Origin: Lutispora saccharofermentans
Lineage (GTDB): Bacteria; Bacillota; Clostridia; Lutisporales; Lutisporaceae
Assembly: GCF_024363565.1 (NCBI RefSeq)
Contig: NZ_JAJEKE010000007.1
Span: 62,001-126,000, forward strand
DNA: 64,000 bases
Direction of reading: 5' to 3'
Shown here: positions 1 to 9,366 of the stretch, piece after piece
Layout: every line of letters begins with the position of its first letter
How positions within the stretch are numbered: position 1 is the first letter of the stretch
Translations under genes and position numbers: made by a program
Notes under the pieces: model-generated
What the model was told of the DNA's origin: nothing
Database searches by the model: none
The model's input: the letters and a program-made list of their open reading frames with translations, nothing else

Positions 1-375
1 CCTCAAAGAAAATCTATTTTGGATGTCATTATAGCTAATGAAGGCAAACACCTGAGTGCTGAAGAGATATATGAGATGGTAAAAAATAATTGCCCTGACA
101 TAGGGCTTGCAACAGTATATAGAACTATGCAGATATTAGATGAAGCAGGGATGGTATATAAGCATAATTTTGATGACGGAAGAAGCAGATATGAATTATA
201 CCATGACGAAGATCATCAGCATCATCATCTGATATGCATCAATTGCGGAAAAGTTGTAGAAGTGGAAGAAGACCTGCTCGAGCAGCTTGAGCATGAGGTA
301 GAAAGCAAGTACGACTTTTCAATAATAAATCATAACTTAAAGTTTTTCGGATACTGCCGTGAATGCAGGGATTAG
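1..375 (+). CDS. fur: Fur-family metal-responsive repressor (5' end cut off by window)
   Basis: Transcription factor of the Fur family, which represses metal-uptake genes when loaded with metal. The reading frame is open from base 1 (PQRKSI then LDVI), so the true start lies upstream of the window. The visible part has the winged-helix segment (ATVYRTMQIL), the His-rich metal-sensing segment (DEDHQHHH) and two CxxC zinc pairs (CINC and CREC near the C-terminus). This pattern fits Fur better than PerR or Zur, but subfamily choice is inference. A terminator follows directly. Confidence 0.8.
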   Translation, partial: PQRKSILDVIIANEGKHLSAEEIYEMVKNNCPDIGLATVYRTMQILDEAGMVYKHNFDDGRSRYELYHDEDHQHHHLICINCGKVVEVEEDLLEQLEHEVESKYDFSIINHNLKFFGYCRECRD

Positions 376-405
376 AGTATTGTAAGTTATTGCAATACTT
401 TTTTC
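376..405 (+). terminator. Intrinsic terminator after fur
   Basis: A 7-bp stem (AGTATTG / CAATACT, 376-382 and 393-399) with a 10-nt loop runs into six T residues. It starts right after the fur stop codon. Confidence 0.7.
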
Positions 406-571
406 ATTGATGGTCAAAAAGGCTTTAATAAAGATTTTAGCAGCGGGCTAAGTCTTTGAAAATACATTTAAGGTTAAGTCAGACTAAGGAGATCTATGCT
501 TTCTTATGCCTTATAAAAAAGTATAATAAGCAAATAATATTAATGCGAATAAAAGAAAGGAAGTATGTTTT

Positions 572-2239
572 TTGGCTAACACGAAAGCAAAACTAAAATT
601 AATACCATTGGGCGGCTTGCAGGAAATTGGGAAGAATATGCTTGTTGTAGAGTACAAGGATACAATAATAGTTATAGACTGCGGCCTTATGTTTCCAGAT
701 GAGGGGATGCTCGGAATAGATTTGGTGATCCCCGACATAAGCTATTTATTAAAGAATAAAGATAAAGTGAAAGGCATAATGCTAACGCACGGACATGAAG
801 ACCACATAGGCGCACTGCCATATGTACTGCGTCAGATAAACGTTCCTTTGTACGGTACAAAGCTCACTTTAGGTCTTGTTGAGAACAAGCTTAAAGAGCA
901 CACTACTTTATCTGATGTGAGTATGAATATAATAAAGCCAAGGGATGTAGTAAAGCTCGGGGATTTGGAAGTTGAGTTTATCAAGACAAACCACAGCATA
1001 GCAGATTCGGTTGGGCTGGCAGTACACACCCCTGTAGGCACTATAGTTCATACAGGTGATTTCAAGATAGATTATCAACCCGTAGACGGAGAGTTGATAG
1101 ATCTTCACCGATTTGCAGAGTTGGGCAAAAAAGGTGTATTGGTAATGCTGGCCGATAGTACTAATGTTGAGAGGGAAGGCTACTCTATGTCAGAGAGCAC
1201 TGTGGGTCACAACTTTACTGAATTGTTCAGCAATGCTAAGCAAAGGATACTTGTGGCAACATTTGCATCCAATATACACCGAATACAGCAGGTGGTCAAT
1301 GCATCCATTCAATCGGGCAGAAAGGTTGCAATATCGGGAAGAAGCATGGTGAATGTAATAAATGTTGCTACAGAATTAGGATACTTGGATATTCCTGAAA
1401 ATGTTCTTTTAGATATAGATCATATAGATAAGTATCCGGCTAATAGAATAACCATAATCACTACGGGAAGTCAGGGTGAAGCTATGTCTGCATTGACAAG
1501 AATGGCTTCGTCGGATCATAGAAAGGTTGATATTGTTCCTGGTGATACTGTAATAATATCTGCAACGCCTATTCCCGGCAATGAGAAATTGGTTTCCAGA
1601 GTGATCAATCAATTGTTTAAAAAAGGTGCGGATGTTATTTATGAAGCCCTGGCAGATGTCCATGTGTCAGGACACGCATACCAGGAAGAATTGAAGCTGC
1701 TTCAGGCGCTTATAAAGCCTAAGTTTTTCGTACCTGTACACGGGGAATACAGGCATCTTATTCAGCATGCCCAGATAGCAGAAAAAATGGGAGTTGCTAA
1801 AGAAAACATATTTATAGCTGATAACGGCACGGTGATGGAATTTACTAAAGATACAGGCAAAATTACCGGAACAGTAATGGCTGGAAGGGTGCTGGTAGAC
1901 GGTCTTGGTGTAGGGGATGTGGGGAATATAGTCCTTCGTGACAGAAAGCATCTATCCCAGGACGGCCTTATAGTGGTTGTAGTGACATTGAGCAAAGAAT
2001 CCGGCTTAGTGGTTGCAGGGCCTGACATAATATCAAGAGGCTTTGTATATGTGAGAGAATCGGAGGATTTGATGGAGCAAGCCAGGTCTGTAATCAAAGA
2101 AGCGCTGGTATCATGCGAAGAAAAGAAGATAACCGAGTGGGGAACAATAAAGACCTATATTAAAGATAATCTTAAAGAATATATATATCAAAAAACCAAG
2201 AGAAACCCGATGATCCTTCCTATCATAATGGAGATATAA
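572..2239 (+). CDS. rnjA: Ribonuclease J
   Basis: Metallo-beta-lactamase/beta-CASP ribonuclease with 5'-3' exo- and endonuclease activity, central to mRNA turnover and rRNA maturation in Firmicutes. The zinc motif HGHEDH is at residues 73-78. The 555-residue length equals that of Bacillus RNase J1. The start is TTG at 572, preceded by AGAAAGGAAG. An ATG at 564 opens only a four-codon frame and is not the start. No partner J2 gene is visible in this window. Confidence 0.93.
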   Translation: MANTKAKLKLIPLGGLQEIGKNMLVVEYKDTIIVIDCGLMFPDEGMLGIDLVIPDISYLLKNKDKVKGIMLTHGHEDHIGALPYVLRQINVPLYGTKLTLGLVENKLKEHTTLSDVSMNIIKPRDVVKLGDLEVEFIKTNHSIADSVGLAVHTPVGTIVHTGDFKIDYQPVDGELIDLHRFAELGKKGVLVMLADSTNVEREGYSMSESTVGHNFTELFSNAKQRILVATFASNIHRIQQVVNASIQSGRKVAISGRSMVNVINVATELGYLDIPENVLLDIDHIDKYPANRITIITTGSQGEAMSALTRMASSDHRKVDIVPGDTVIISATPIPGNEKLVSRVINQLFKKGADVIYEALADVHVSGHAYQEELKLLQALIKPKFFVPVHGEYRHLIQHAQIAEKMGVAKENIFIADNGTVMEFTKDTGKITGTVMAGRVLVDGLGVGDVGNIVLRDRKHLSQDGLIVVVVTLSKESGLVVAGPDIISRGFVYVRESEDLMEQARSVIKEALVSCEEKKITEWGTIKTYIKDNLKEYIYQKTKRNPMILPIIMEI

Positions 2240-2289
2240 GGAAATTTTCCTACAATCGAAAAAATTCCTTATATCAGAGGATTATAACA

Positions 2290-2314
2290 GCCTTGAAGCA
2301 TCAAGGCTTTTCTT
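2290..2314 (+). terminator. Intrinsic terminator after RNase J gene
   Basis: Perfect 7-bp stem GCCTTGA / TCAAGGC with a 4-nt AGCA loop, followed by TTTTCTT. Confidence 0.75.
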
Positions 2315-2324
2315 AATGTATCAT

Positions 2325-2405
2325 TAACAGAATTCTTAGTTCCTATGGATTTTGCCCGATGGCTTGGCGTCGCTATGTAAATTAGCGACGGTTTGCTATC
2401 AGATA
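2325..2405 (+). promoter_or_regulatory. Hairpin-bearing leader sharing an 18-nt motif with the leader at 61821
   Basis: The leader opens with TAACAGAATTCTTAGTTC, which differs at one base from 61821-61838. It contains a perfect 8-bp stem (CGTCGCTA / TAGCGACG, 2368-2375 and 2383-2390) with a 7-nt loop. It lies between a terminator and the start of the lipid-kinase gene. Its function is unknown and I do not recognise the class. Confidence 0.3.
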
Positions 2406-2429
2406 TAATAGCATTTTGGGGGTAATCTG

Positions 2430-3353
2430 ATGAAGAAAATATTTGCTATAGTAAATCCTGTATCCGCAAACGGATCTACAGGCAGACAATGGCCAAATTT
2501 GGAAAAAATCTTAAGGATTTCCGGAATAGATCTGGATTATGTGCTCACGGAATATCCGATGCATGCCGTAGAGCTGACGCGAAACGCTCTAAAAGGGGGC
2601 TGCGAGATTATAGTATCTGTAGGCGGAGATGGAACTATGAATGAAGTCGTCAATGGCTTCTTTGAAGGCGGAAGGCTGATAAATGAAAATGCAGCCTTAG
2701 CTGTATTCTCAAGAGGGACAGGCTGTGACGCAATAAAAACCATGGGCATAAAAAATGATGTAGACTCAATAATAGCGGTTCTAAAGGATATGAAAAGCGA
2801 AGCATATGATGTAGGAAAGGTGGATTTCATAGAGTATGGCGGAAAGAAAAGTCAAAGATATTTTCTCAATGTATCAGATGTAGGCATAGGTGGAGAAACT
2901 ACATTCAGGGTAAACAGAAATTCAAAAGCGCTAAAAGGCTTTTTATCCTTTATGTTGGGAGCGCTGACTACGATAATAGTATATAAGAATAAATGCTTTG
3001 AAATATCTATCGATGATATGAATATAAAAGAAAAGCTAAACAGTGTAATAATAGCAAACGGCAAATATTTTGGCGGAGGAATGAAGATTGCTCCAATGGC
3101 GGATATGACAGATGGATTTTTCGACATCATAATTCTTGGCAATCTAAACAAATTTGAGCTGTTATATAATTTCTCAAAAATATATAACGGCACACACTTG
3201 AGCCATCCCAAGGTAAGCCATTACAAAGGGAAGCATATAAAAGTAAATTCAAAGCAGAAGGCATTGATTGAGATAGACGGTGAACAGCCGGGAATAATAG
3301 AAGCAGAATTTCACATTCTGCCTAAAAAATTAAAAGTGCTTGTCGGGAGATGA
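2430..3353 (+). CDS. Diacylglycerol/lipid kinase (YegS/DgkB type)
   Basis: Soluble lipid kinase of the DAGK catalytic family; such enzymes phosphorylate diacylglycerol (DgkB) or related lipids at the inner membrane face. The nucleotide-binding motif GGDGT is at residues 65-69, followed by MNEVVNGF. The C-terminal beta-sandwich half carries IEIDGEQPG. The 307-residue length is typical. The start is ATG at 2430 behind GGGGGT. The exact substrate cannot be told from sequence. Confidence 0.85.
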   Translation: MKKIFAIVNPVSANGSTGRQWPNLEKILRISGIDLDYVLTEYPMHAVELTRNALKGGCEIIVSVGGDGTMNEVVNGFFEGGRLINENAALAVFSRGTGCDAIKTMGIKNDVDSIIAVLKDMKSEAYDVGKVDFIEYGGKKSQRYFLNVSDVGIGGETTFRVNRNSKALKGFLSFMLGALTTIIVYKNKCFEISIDDMNIKEKLNSVIIANGKYFGGGMKIAPMADMTDGFFDIIILGNLNKFELLYNFSKIYNGTHLSHPKVSHYKGKHIKVNSKQKALIEIDGEQPGIIEAEFHILPKKLKVLVGR

Positions 3354-3379
3354 ATAAATATCAAAGAATGATGCTGATA

Positions 3380-3408
3380 TTGTAATTATTAAGCTGTAAA
3401 TGTATAAT
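3380..3408 (+). promoter_or_regulatory. Sigma-A-type promoter for typA
   Basis: TTGTAA (3380-3385), a 17-nt spacer, then TATAAT (3403-3408), placed 43 nt before the typA start. Confidence 0.5.
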
Positions 3409-3450
3409 GTTTTATTGTTGAAACAATTCGTAATATAAAGGAAGTGTACC

Positions 3451-5271
3451 ATGAATAATTTTGTAAGAGAGGACATAAGGAATATAGCCATAATTGCCCA
3501 CGTTGACCATGGAAAGACAACTTTGGTTGACGGATTGTTGCGGCAAAGCGGCACCTTCAGGAGCAATGAAAATGTTGCGGAGAGGGTAATGGATTCAAAT
3601 GATCTGGAGAGGGAGAGAGGTATAACCATACTGGCAAAAAATACTGCCATTAATTATAAGAGTATTAAAATAAATGTGGTAGATACCCCTGGACACGCAG
3701 ATTTCGGCGGTGAAGTCGAGAGGGTTTTAAAGATGGTTGACAGTGTTCTTCTGATAGTGGATGCATCCGAAGGACCGATGCCTCAAACCAGGTTTGTGCT
3801 GAAAAAGGCATTGGCTTTAGCTCTAAAGCCAATTGTTGTAATAAACAAGATTGATAGACCGGATTCAAGAATACCTGAGGTTATTGACGAAATAATAGAT
3901 TTGTTTATTGATTTAGGAGCTGATGACGACCAGCTTGATTTTCCGATCATCTATGCTTCTGCAAAAGCTGGATTTGCTAAATACAATATGGATGATGAGG
4001 GGAAGGATCTGACGCCATTATTTGAAACTATAATAAACAAAGTTGAACCGCCATCCGGCAGTTTAGACGGACCATTGCAATTTCTCATAACTACCATTGA
4101 ATATGACGAATATATCGGCAGAGTTGCAGTGGGAAAGATTTTTAGGGGCAGCATAAGATACGGCCAGAGTGCTGTTCTGTGCAAGAGAGACGGAAGCGTC
4201 CAAAACGTGAAAATAGGAAGATTTTACGGCTTTATCGGATTGAAAAGGATAGAGATCAACGAAGCATCTATAGGAGACATAATAGCCATTCCGGGAATAG
4301 ATGATATAAATATAGGCGAGACCCTGTGCGATGTTCAAAATCCTGATCCACTTCCATTAATAGAAGTTGAGGAGCCTACTATATCCATGACCTTCATGGT
4401 GAACAACAGCCCCTTTGCAGGAAGGGAAGGGGATTATGTCACTTCAAGGCATCTAAGAGCAAGGCTTATGAAGGAGCTTGAAACCAATGTGGCTTTAAGG
4501 GTGTTGGAAACAGACTCCCCGGATGCTTTTGAAGTCTATGGAAGAGGAGAACTCCACCTTTCAATTTTGATAGAGACAATGAGAAGAGAAGGGTATGAAT
4601 TTCAGGTATCCAAACCTACTGTAATATTGAAAGAGATAAACGGAGAAATATGCGAACCCATCGAGAATTTATTTGTAGAGGTGCCTCAGGATTACTTGGG
4701 TGTAGTAATGGAAAAGCTGGGCGCAAGAAGAGCAGAAATGTTGAATATGCATACCACAAACGACAGCTATCTAAAGGTTGAATTTAAAATACCCACAAGA
4801 GGCCTTATAGGTTATAGATCCCAGTTTTTGACCGACACAAAAGGCAACGGTATAATGCACCATCTTTTCATGGGCTTCGAACCCCATAAAGGAGAAGTGC
4901 CTGAAAGAAATAGGGGAGCCCTTGTAGCCTTTGAGGCAGGAGAAACCACAACCTATGGACTCTATAATGTTCAAGACAGAGGAGAGCTTTTTGTAGGAGC
5001 AGGCATTGAAGTATATGAAGGTATGATAGTCGGAGAAAGTGCCAAAAGTGATGATCTGGATGTAAATGTATGCAAAAAAAAGCATGTCAGCAATATGAGG
5101 GCATCAGGCTCTGATGAAGCATTAAAGCTAAGCCCGCATATAGAAATGAGCCTCGAGGAATGCCTGGAGTTCATTGCGGGAGACGAATTGGTAGAAATTA
5201 CGCCAAAATCAATCAGACTTAGAAAAAAAGTATTGGATGGAAGCCTGAGGGCGAAAATGAGAAAGGGTTAG
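3451..5271 (+). CDS. typA: Ribosome-associated GTPase TypA/BipA
   Basis: Translational GTPase that binds the 70S ribosome and aids 50S assembly and stress or cold adaptation. G1 is AHVDHGKTT (16-24), the switch region has RERGITI, G3 is DTPGH (78-82) and G4 is NKID (132-135). EF-G-like domains III/V and the BipA-specific C-terminal domain follow, including the segment [10 protein letters not shown]. Length 606 is standard. The start is ATG at 3451 behind AAAGGAAG. It appears to be transcribed alone from its own promoter. Confidence 0.95.
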   Translation: MNNFVREDIRNIAIIAHVDHGKTTLVDGLLRQSGTFRSNENVAERVMDSNDLERERGITILAKNTAINYKSIKINVVDTPGHADFGGEVERVLKMVDSVLLIVDASEGPMPQTRFVLKKALALALKPIVVINKIDRPDSRIPEVIDEIIDLFIDLGADDDQLDFPIIYASAKAGFAKYNMDDEGKDLTPLFETIINKVEPPSGSLDGPLQFLITTIEYDEYIGRVAVGKIFRGSIRYGQSAVLCKRDGSVQNVKIGRFYGFIGLKRIEINEASIGDIIAIPGIDDINIGETLCDVQNPDPLPLIEVEEPTISMTFMVNNSPFAGREGDYVTSRHLRARLMKELETNVALRVLETDSPDAFEVYGRGELHLSILIETMRREGYEFQVSKPTVILKEINGEICEPIENLFVEVPQDYLGVVMEKLGARRAEMLNMHTTNDSYLKVEFKIPTRGLIGYRSQFLTDTKGNGIMHHLFMGFEPHKGEVPERNRGALVAFEAGETTTYGLYNVQDRGELFVGAGIEVYEGMIVGESAKSDDLDVNVCKKKHVSNMRASGSDEALKLSPHIEMSLEECLEFIAGDELVEITPKSIRLRKKVLDGSLRAKMRKG

Positions 5272-5314
5272 AGTCTTGTCAAAAAATGTGGCACGTTATA
5301 TAATGAAAAAGAAT

Positions 5315-5478
5315 TAGAGCCTGTTTGGCGTCTGCGGGTGCTTGAGATTTTGAGCAGATTTTTCGTCAGACAAGGCAAATTTTCGCAGGAATACTGGTGG
5401 TATTACAAGAGAATTTAACGCAGTATGGCGGAAAATCTGCCAAAAGATCAAGTGCAAGTAGATGCTAAACAGGCTCTA
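5315..5478. repeat. 164-bp palindromic (MITE-like) repeat
   Basis: Perfect 12-bp terminal inverted repeats (TAGAGCCTGTTT at 5315-5326, AAACAGGCTCTA at 5467-5478) continue inward as an imperfect stem. The inner arms (around 5348-5370 and 5422-5445) both carry an AGATTTT-type core. The structure closes on an exact tip, AATAC-tggtg-GTATT, at 5390-5404, which is the geometric centre. There is no coding potential. It resembles small non-autonomous palindromic repeats common in clostridial intergenic DNA. I see only one copy in this window. Confidence 0.6.
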
Positions 5479-5494
5479 GAAAGGTGGCGACTTC

Positions 5495-6502
5495 ATGCAT
5501 AAGAAGCTAACTATATTCTTTTCATTTATATTGATTGTTATTGTTGCAGGTTCTATGTACTACTATAACCTTTCGCTGAAACCCGTCAAGGCTGAAGAGG
5601 GTAACATAATAACAGTAACTATACCGAGTGGAGCTAATTCAAATAAAATTGGTGCCATATTAGAAGAAAAGCATCTGATCAGAAATAAGACCATGTTTAA
5701 ATTGTACAGCAAAATAAATGGCCTGGACAGTAAGTATAAAGCTGGAACCTATGATATCAGCAGCTCTATGGATGTAAAAGCTATATCTGAAATACTCCGC
5801 AATGGAAAAGGCTTTGCAGAAACAGTTAAATTCACAATACCTGAAGGCTATGAAGTAAGAATGATAATCGACAGGTTGGTTGAATTGGGATTAGGTGAAC
5901 GTGAAAAGTATGAAGATTTGATGAAGAAAGCTGACTTTGATTATAGCTTTATAAAGCCGATAAAAAGGGAAGAGGGGAAGCTGGAAGGTTATCTTTTCCC
6001 CGACACATATGAAGTATACAAAGGCTCCGATGAGAAAGAAATAATTAAAAAAATGCTAAGCCGCTTTGATACGATATTTAATGATGAATATAAAAAAAGA
6101 GCTGAAGAGCTCAAGATGTCCATTGATGAGGTCATAACCCTTGCTTCTATCATAGAAAGAGAAGCAAAGTTAGAAAAGGATAGAAAAATAATATCCTCAG
6201 TGTTCCATAATCGATTGAAAAATAAAATGCTTCTGCAATCCTGTGCAACAATACAATATATTCTGAAAGAGAGAAAGGAAGTATTGCTATACAAGGATTT
6301 GGAAGTAAAATCACCATACAATACCTATAAGAATCCAGGCTTGCCTCCAGGACCCATTGCATCGCCGGGCTTAAAATCTATAGAGGCTGCTTTATACCCC
6401 GATGATACGGATTACTTGTACTTTTTTGCGCTGAATGATGGTTCTCATGTTTTCTCCAAAACCTTTAAGGAGCATATTCAAGCTCAGAATAAATATAAGT
6501 AA
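5495..6502 (+). CDS. mltG: Endolytic murein transglycosylase MltG (YceG-like)
   Basis: Membrane-anchored lytic transglycosylase that cleaves nascent glycan strands and sets their length. An N-terminal membrane helix spans about residues 4-24, then a LysM-like region, then the YceG domain with LEGYLFPDTY (163-172) and the catalytic glutamate in ASIIERE (Glu221, by comparison with E. coli Glu218). Length 335 is normal. ATG at 5495 lies behind AAAGGTGG. The palindromic repeat ends only 16 nt before the start. First gene of an mltG-trmR-trhP-udk run. Confidence 0.92.
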   Translation: MHKKLTIFFSFILIVIVAGSMYYYNLSLKPVKAEEGNIITVTIPSGANSNKIGAILEEKHLIRNKTMFKLYSKINGLDSKYKAGTYDISSSMDVKAISEILRNGKGFAETVKFTIPEGYEVRMIIDRLVELGLGEREKYEDLMKKADFDYSFIKPIKREEGKLEGYLFPDTYEVYKGSDEKEIIKKMLSRFDTIFNDEYKKRAEELKMSIDEVITLASIIEREAKLEKDRKIISSVFHNRLKNKMLLQSCATIQYILKERKEVLLYKDLEVKSPYNTYKNPGLPPGPIASPGLKSIEAALYPDDTDYLYFFALNDGSHVFSKTFKEHIQAQNKYK

Positions 6503-6575
6503 GGCTTTCATGGAATACTAATGATGGAAGGAAGCAGATATGTTATCTCGGCTGCGGGATAAAAAAATAAGCTTG

Positions 6576-6610
6576 ATAGGCAATACACAGGGGTGCTGTG
6601 TATTGCCTAT
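6576..6610. other. 15-bp perfect hairpin between mltG and trmR
   Basis: ATAGGCAATACACAG (6576-6590), loop GGGTG, and the exact reverse complement (6596-6610). No T-tract follows on the + strand. On the minus strand a T-rich run begins six bases further on. It may be a processing or attenuation hairpin, or a minus-strand terminator. Confidence 0.5.
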
Positions 6611-6632
6611 TAAAATGAGGAAAGGCGATTCA

Positions 6633-7298
6633 ATGAGCAATATAAACCATGATTACATTCAAAACTACATAAATAGCCTACTGCCTAAAAACCAAGGGAT
6701 ACTTGAGGAATTGGAGAAATATGCAGAGGAAAACCATGTTCCGATCATCACTACCGATGTTGCTTCTCTTTTATCTATATTGATAAAGTCTGCAAATGCA
6801 AAAAATATACTTGAGATCGGTACTGCAATAGGTTATTCTTCAATTCTGATGGGAAATGCTATGGGGGAAAACTTTAAAATTACTACACTTGAAAAAAAAG
6901 AAGACTTGTCTGAACTGGCAAGGGAGAATATAAAGAAATCGGGCTATGAAAAAAATATCACTGTAATATCAGGTGATGCGTCAGAAATACTGGAATCCTT
7001 GGAAGGAATATATGATATTATATTTGTAGATGCGGCAAAAGGTCAATATATGGATTTTTTAAAGCTTTCTTTTGATAAACTAAAAGTCGGGGGACTATTT
7101 ATTTGCGATAATGTGCTTTTTAGGGGAATGGTAGCAGAAAGAAGCCTGCTGATAAGAAGGAAAATAACCATAGTTAAGAGACTCAAAAAATTTTTAAGCT
7201 TTATATCGGATAACGAAGCGCTTCAGACGGTAGTTATTCCCATAGGTGATGGAGTTTCAATCAGCATTAAGCAAAAGGAGGCAATAATTGATGATTAA
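6633..7298 (+). CDS. trmR: tRNA 5-hydroxyuridine methyltransferase (O-methyltransferase)
   Basis: SAM-dependent O-methyltransferase of the caffeoyl-CoA type, orthologous by sequence and context to Bacillus TrmR/YrrM, which methylates ho5U34 of tRNA to mo5U. SAM-binding residues are in LEIGTAIGYSS; the metal-site region is IIFVDAAKGQY. I chose ATG 6633 (221 aa, SD AGGAAAGG) because homologues begin near MSNIN and because the upstream in-frame ATG at 6540 would read through the 15-bp hairpin. That upstream ATG does have a good SD (GGAAGGAAG), so a 252-residue form is not excluded. It overlaps trhP by 8 nt. Confidence 0.85.
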   Translation: MSNINHDYIQNYINSLLPKNQGILEELEKYAEENHVPIITTDVASLLSILIKSANAKNILEIGTAIGYSSILMGNAMGENFKITTLEKKEDLSELARENIKKSGYEKNITVISGDASEILESLEGIYDIIFVDAAKGQYMDFLKLSFDKLKVGGLFICDNVLFRGMVAERSLLIRRKITIVKRLKKFLSFISDNEALQTVVIPIGDGVSISIKQKEAIIDD

Positions 7299-8526
7299 AC
7301 CCGAATTGCTTGCGCCCGCAGGAAATCTGGAGAAACTAAAAATGGCGCTTATTTATGGTGCCGACGCAGTGTACTTAGGAGGAGAGAGATTTGGCCTAAG
7401 AGCACAAGCAGGCAACTTTACCCTGGAGGATATCAAAGAAGGAATAGAAATCGCACACGAACTGGGGAAGAAAGTATATATAACAGTCAATATAATACCT
7501 CATAATGAAGACCTGGAAGGGCTGAGCGATTATATAAAAGAGCTGGAAAAGCTTAGCGTGGATGCTTTGATATTATCAGATCCCGGTGTATTTTTGACGA
7601 TTAAGGAAGTGGCACCGGGCATGGAAATACATTTAAGCACCCAAGCCAACAATACCAACTATAAAAGCGCGGAGTTCTGGTATAAGCAAGGTGTTAAAAG
7701 AATAGTCCTTGCCAGGGAATTGAGCTTTAATGAAATCAAGGACATTGTGGAGAAAGCCCCTAAAGGCCTGGAATTTGAGGCTTTTGTCCATGGGGCTATG
7801 TGCATATCTTACTCTGGCAGATGCCTTCTTAGCAATTATATGGTAGGCAGAGATGCAAATAGAGGGGAATGTGCCCATCCTTGCCGTTATAAATACTACT
7901 TGATGGAAGAAAAAAGGCCTGGACAATATATGCCCATAGAAGAAGATGAAAAAGGCACTTATATATTCAATTCCAGAGATTTATGCATGATAGATCATAT
8001 ACCCGAGCTGGTGAACTCAGGCATAAAAAGCTTTAAGATCGAAGGCAGGATGAAGAGTTCCTATTATGTGGCGACAGTGGTAAGGGCTTATAGAAAAGCT
8101 ATAGATGAATATTTTGAAAAACCGGAAAATTATATAGTGGATAAAGAATGGCTGGATGAGGTTCATAAAGCAAGTCATAGAGAATTCTCAACAGGCTTTT
8201 ACTTCGGAAAGCCCGACAGCAAAGGACAAATATATGAAACCAGTTCATATGTCAGAGATTATGCCTTTGTCGGAATAGTGCAGGATTATGATGCTGCTTC
8301 CGGTATTGCTACCATAGAGCAAAGAAACAAAATGTCATTGGGTGAAGAAATTGAAATTATCGGACCTCATAAAAAGATGTTCACTCAAAAAATTGAAGCC
8401 ATGTGGGATACGGATGGACAGGAGATTTCATCAGTTCCTCACCCTCAACAGATATTTAAAATGAGAATGAAAAAAGCAGTGGAAAAGTATGATATTATCA
8501 GAAGGGAGAGAGGAGCAGATGAGTAA
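7291..8526 (+). CDS. trhP: Peptidase U32-family tRNA hydroxylation protein TrhP
   Basis: U32-family Fe-S protein. The family member next to trmR in Bacillus (YrrN/YrrO) and E. coli YegQ carry out prephenate-dependent hydroxylation of wobble uridine in tRNA. Visible signs are the N-terminal [12 protein letters not shown], and four clustered cysteines in [13 protein letters not shown] and [11 protein letters not shown] (about residues 170-200), which hold the cluster. ATG 7291 is preferred over TTG 7288 because AGGAGG then sits 9 nt away. One copy is present here where Bacillus has two. Confidence 0.85.
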   Translation: MIKPELLAPAGNLEKLKMALIYGADAVYLGGERFGLRAQAGNFTLEDIKEGIEIAHELGKKVYITVNIIPHNEDLEGLSDYIKELEKLSVDALILSDPGVFLTIKEVAPGMEIHLSTQANNTNYKSAEFWYKQGVKRIVLARELSFNEIKDIVEKAPKGLEFEAFVHGAMCISYSGRCLLSNYMVGRDANRGECAHPCRYKYYLMEEKRPGQYMPIEEDEKGTYIFNSRDLCMIDHIPELVNSGIKSFKIEGRMKSSYYVATVVRAYRKAIDEYFEKPENYIVDKEWLDEVHKASHREFSTGFYFGKPDSKGQIYETSSYVRDYAFVGIVQDYDAASGIATIEQRNKMSLGEEIEIIGPHKKMFTQKIEAMWDTDGQEISSVPHPQQIFKMRMKKAVEKYDIIRRERGADE

Positions 8527-9157
8527 ACCCTTATTAATCGGCATAACAGGAGGCACCGGTTCAGGTAAAAGCACGGTTGCCAGGGCCATATATGAAAGCC
8601 TCCCGAAGAGCAATATTTCCATCATTGAGCAGGACAGCTATTATAAGGATCAAAGTCACTTATCAAGCGAGGAAAGAATAAAGACCAACTACGATCATCC
8701 CTTTGCTTTTGATACAGATCTGCTGGTTTCACATTTAAAGGATCTTCTTAATAATAAGCCTATCGAAAAACCTTTGTATGATTTTACTGTTCACAATAGG
8801 AAAAAAGAGACTGTAAGGATAGAGGCCAGGGAAATAATAATTCTTGAAGGCATACTGATACTGGATTCACCTGAGATACGCGAATTACTGGATATAAAAA
8901 TATTTGTAGATACTGATGCCGATGTGAGAATTATAAGAAGGATACTGAGGGATATGGAGGAAAGAGGAAGGTCCTTGGATTCTATAATAAAGCAATACAT
9001 GGAAGTCGTAAAGCCTATGCATTATGAGTTTATAGAGCCTACTAAACGGTATGCAGATATAATAATTCCCGAGGGAGGCTACAATAGAGTAGCCATAGAT
9101 ATAATCGTAGCCAAGATCAACAGCATTCTAAATACAAAAGGGGATTTTATACGATAA
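8519..9157 (+). CDS. udk: Uridine kinase
   Basis: Phosphorylates uridine and cytidine with ATP or GTP in pyrimidine salvage. The P-loop GGTGSGKS is at residues 11-18; QDSYYKDQ and YDHPFAFD are the nucleoside-binding stretch; RIIRRILRD is the lid. ATG 8519 (212 aa) is chosen over an upstream in-frame codon since AGAGGAG is correctly spaced and homologues start near [10 protein letters not shown]. It overlaps trhP by 8 nt, so it is in the same operon. Confidence 0.93.
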   Translation: MSKPLLIGITGGTGSGKSTVARAIYESLPKSNISIIEQDSYYKDQSHLSSEERIKTNYDHPFAFDTDLLVSHLKDLLNNKPIEKPLYDFTVHNRKKETVRIEAREIIILEGILILDSPEIRELLDIKIFVDTDADVRIIRRILRDMEERGRSLDSIIKQYMEVVKPMHYEFIEPTKRYADIIIPEGGYNRVAIDIIVAKINSILNTKGDFIR

Positions 9158-9224
9158 TTAACCGCCCTTATGCCTCCGGATAACGCTTTCTAAAATCTAT
9201 ATGAAATTATAATAATTTGTACAA

Positions 9225-9271
9225 TAGCTAAATACCGCTATACTATTTGATAGTGTAGCGGTATTTAGCTA
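9225..9271. other. 20-bp hairpin downstream of udk
   Basis: Arms 9225-9244 and 9252-9271 pair along 20 positions with a single T-G wobble and a 7-nt loop. There is no T-tract, so if it is a terminator it is atypical; it could also be a small repeat relic. Confidence 0.5.
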
Positions 9272-9366
9272 TTCATAGCATCAAGCATAATGGTATAATC
9301 TGCAAAATAACCTGCCATAATAATAAAAGCGGAGTTTCTCAATTCACTGGCCTGGAGGTTATATTT

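Noticed and set aside
496..516. Six-codon ORF (MLSYAL) with AAGGAG before it, upstream of RNase J
   Set aside because: Spacing is short, the peptide has no regulatory codon pattern and no attenuator structure follows it.
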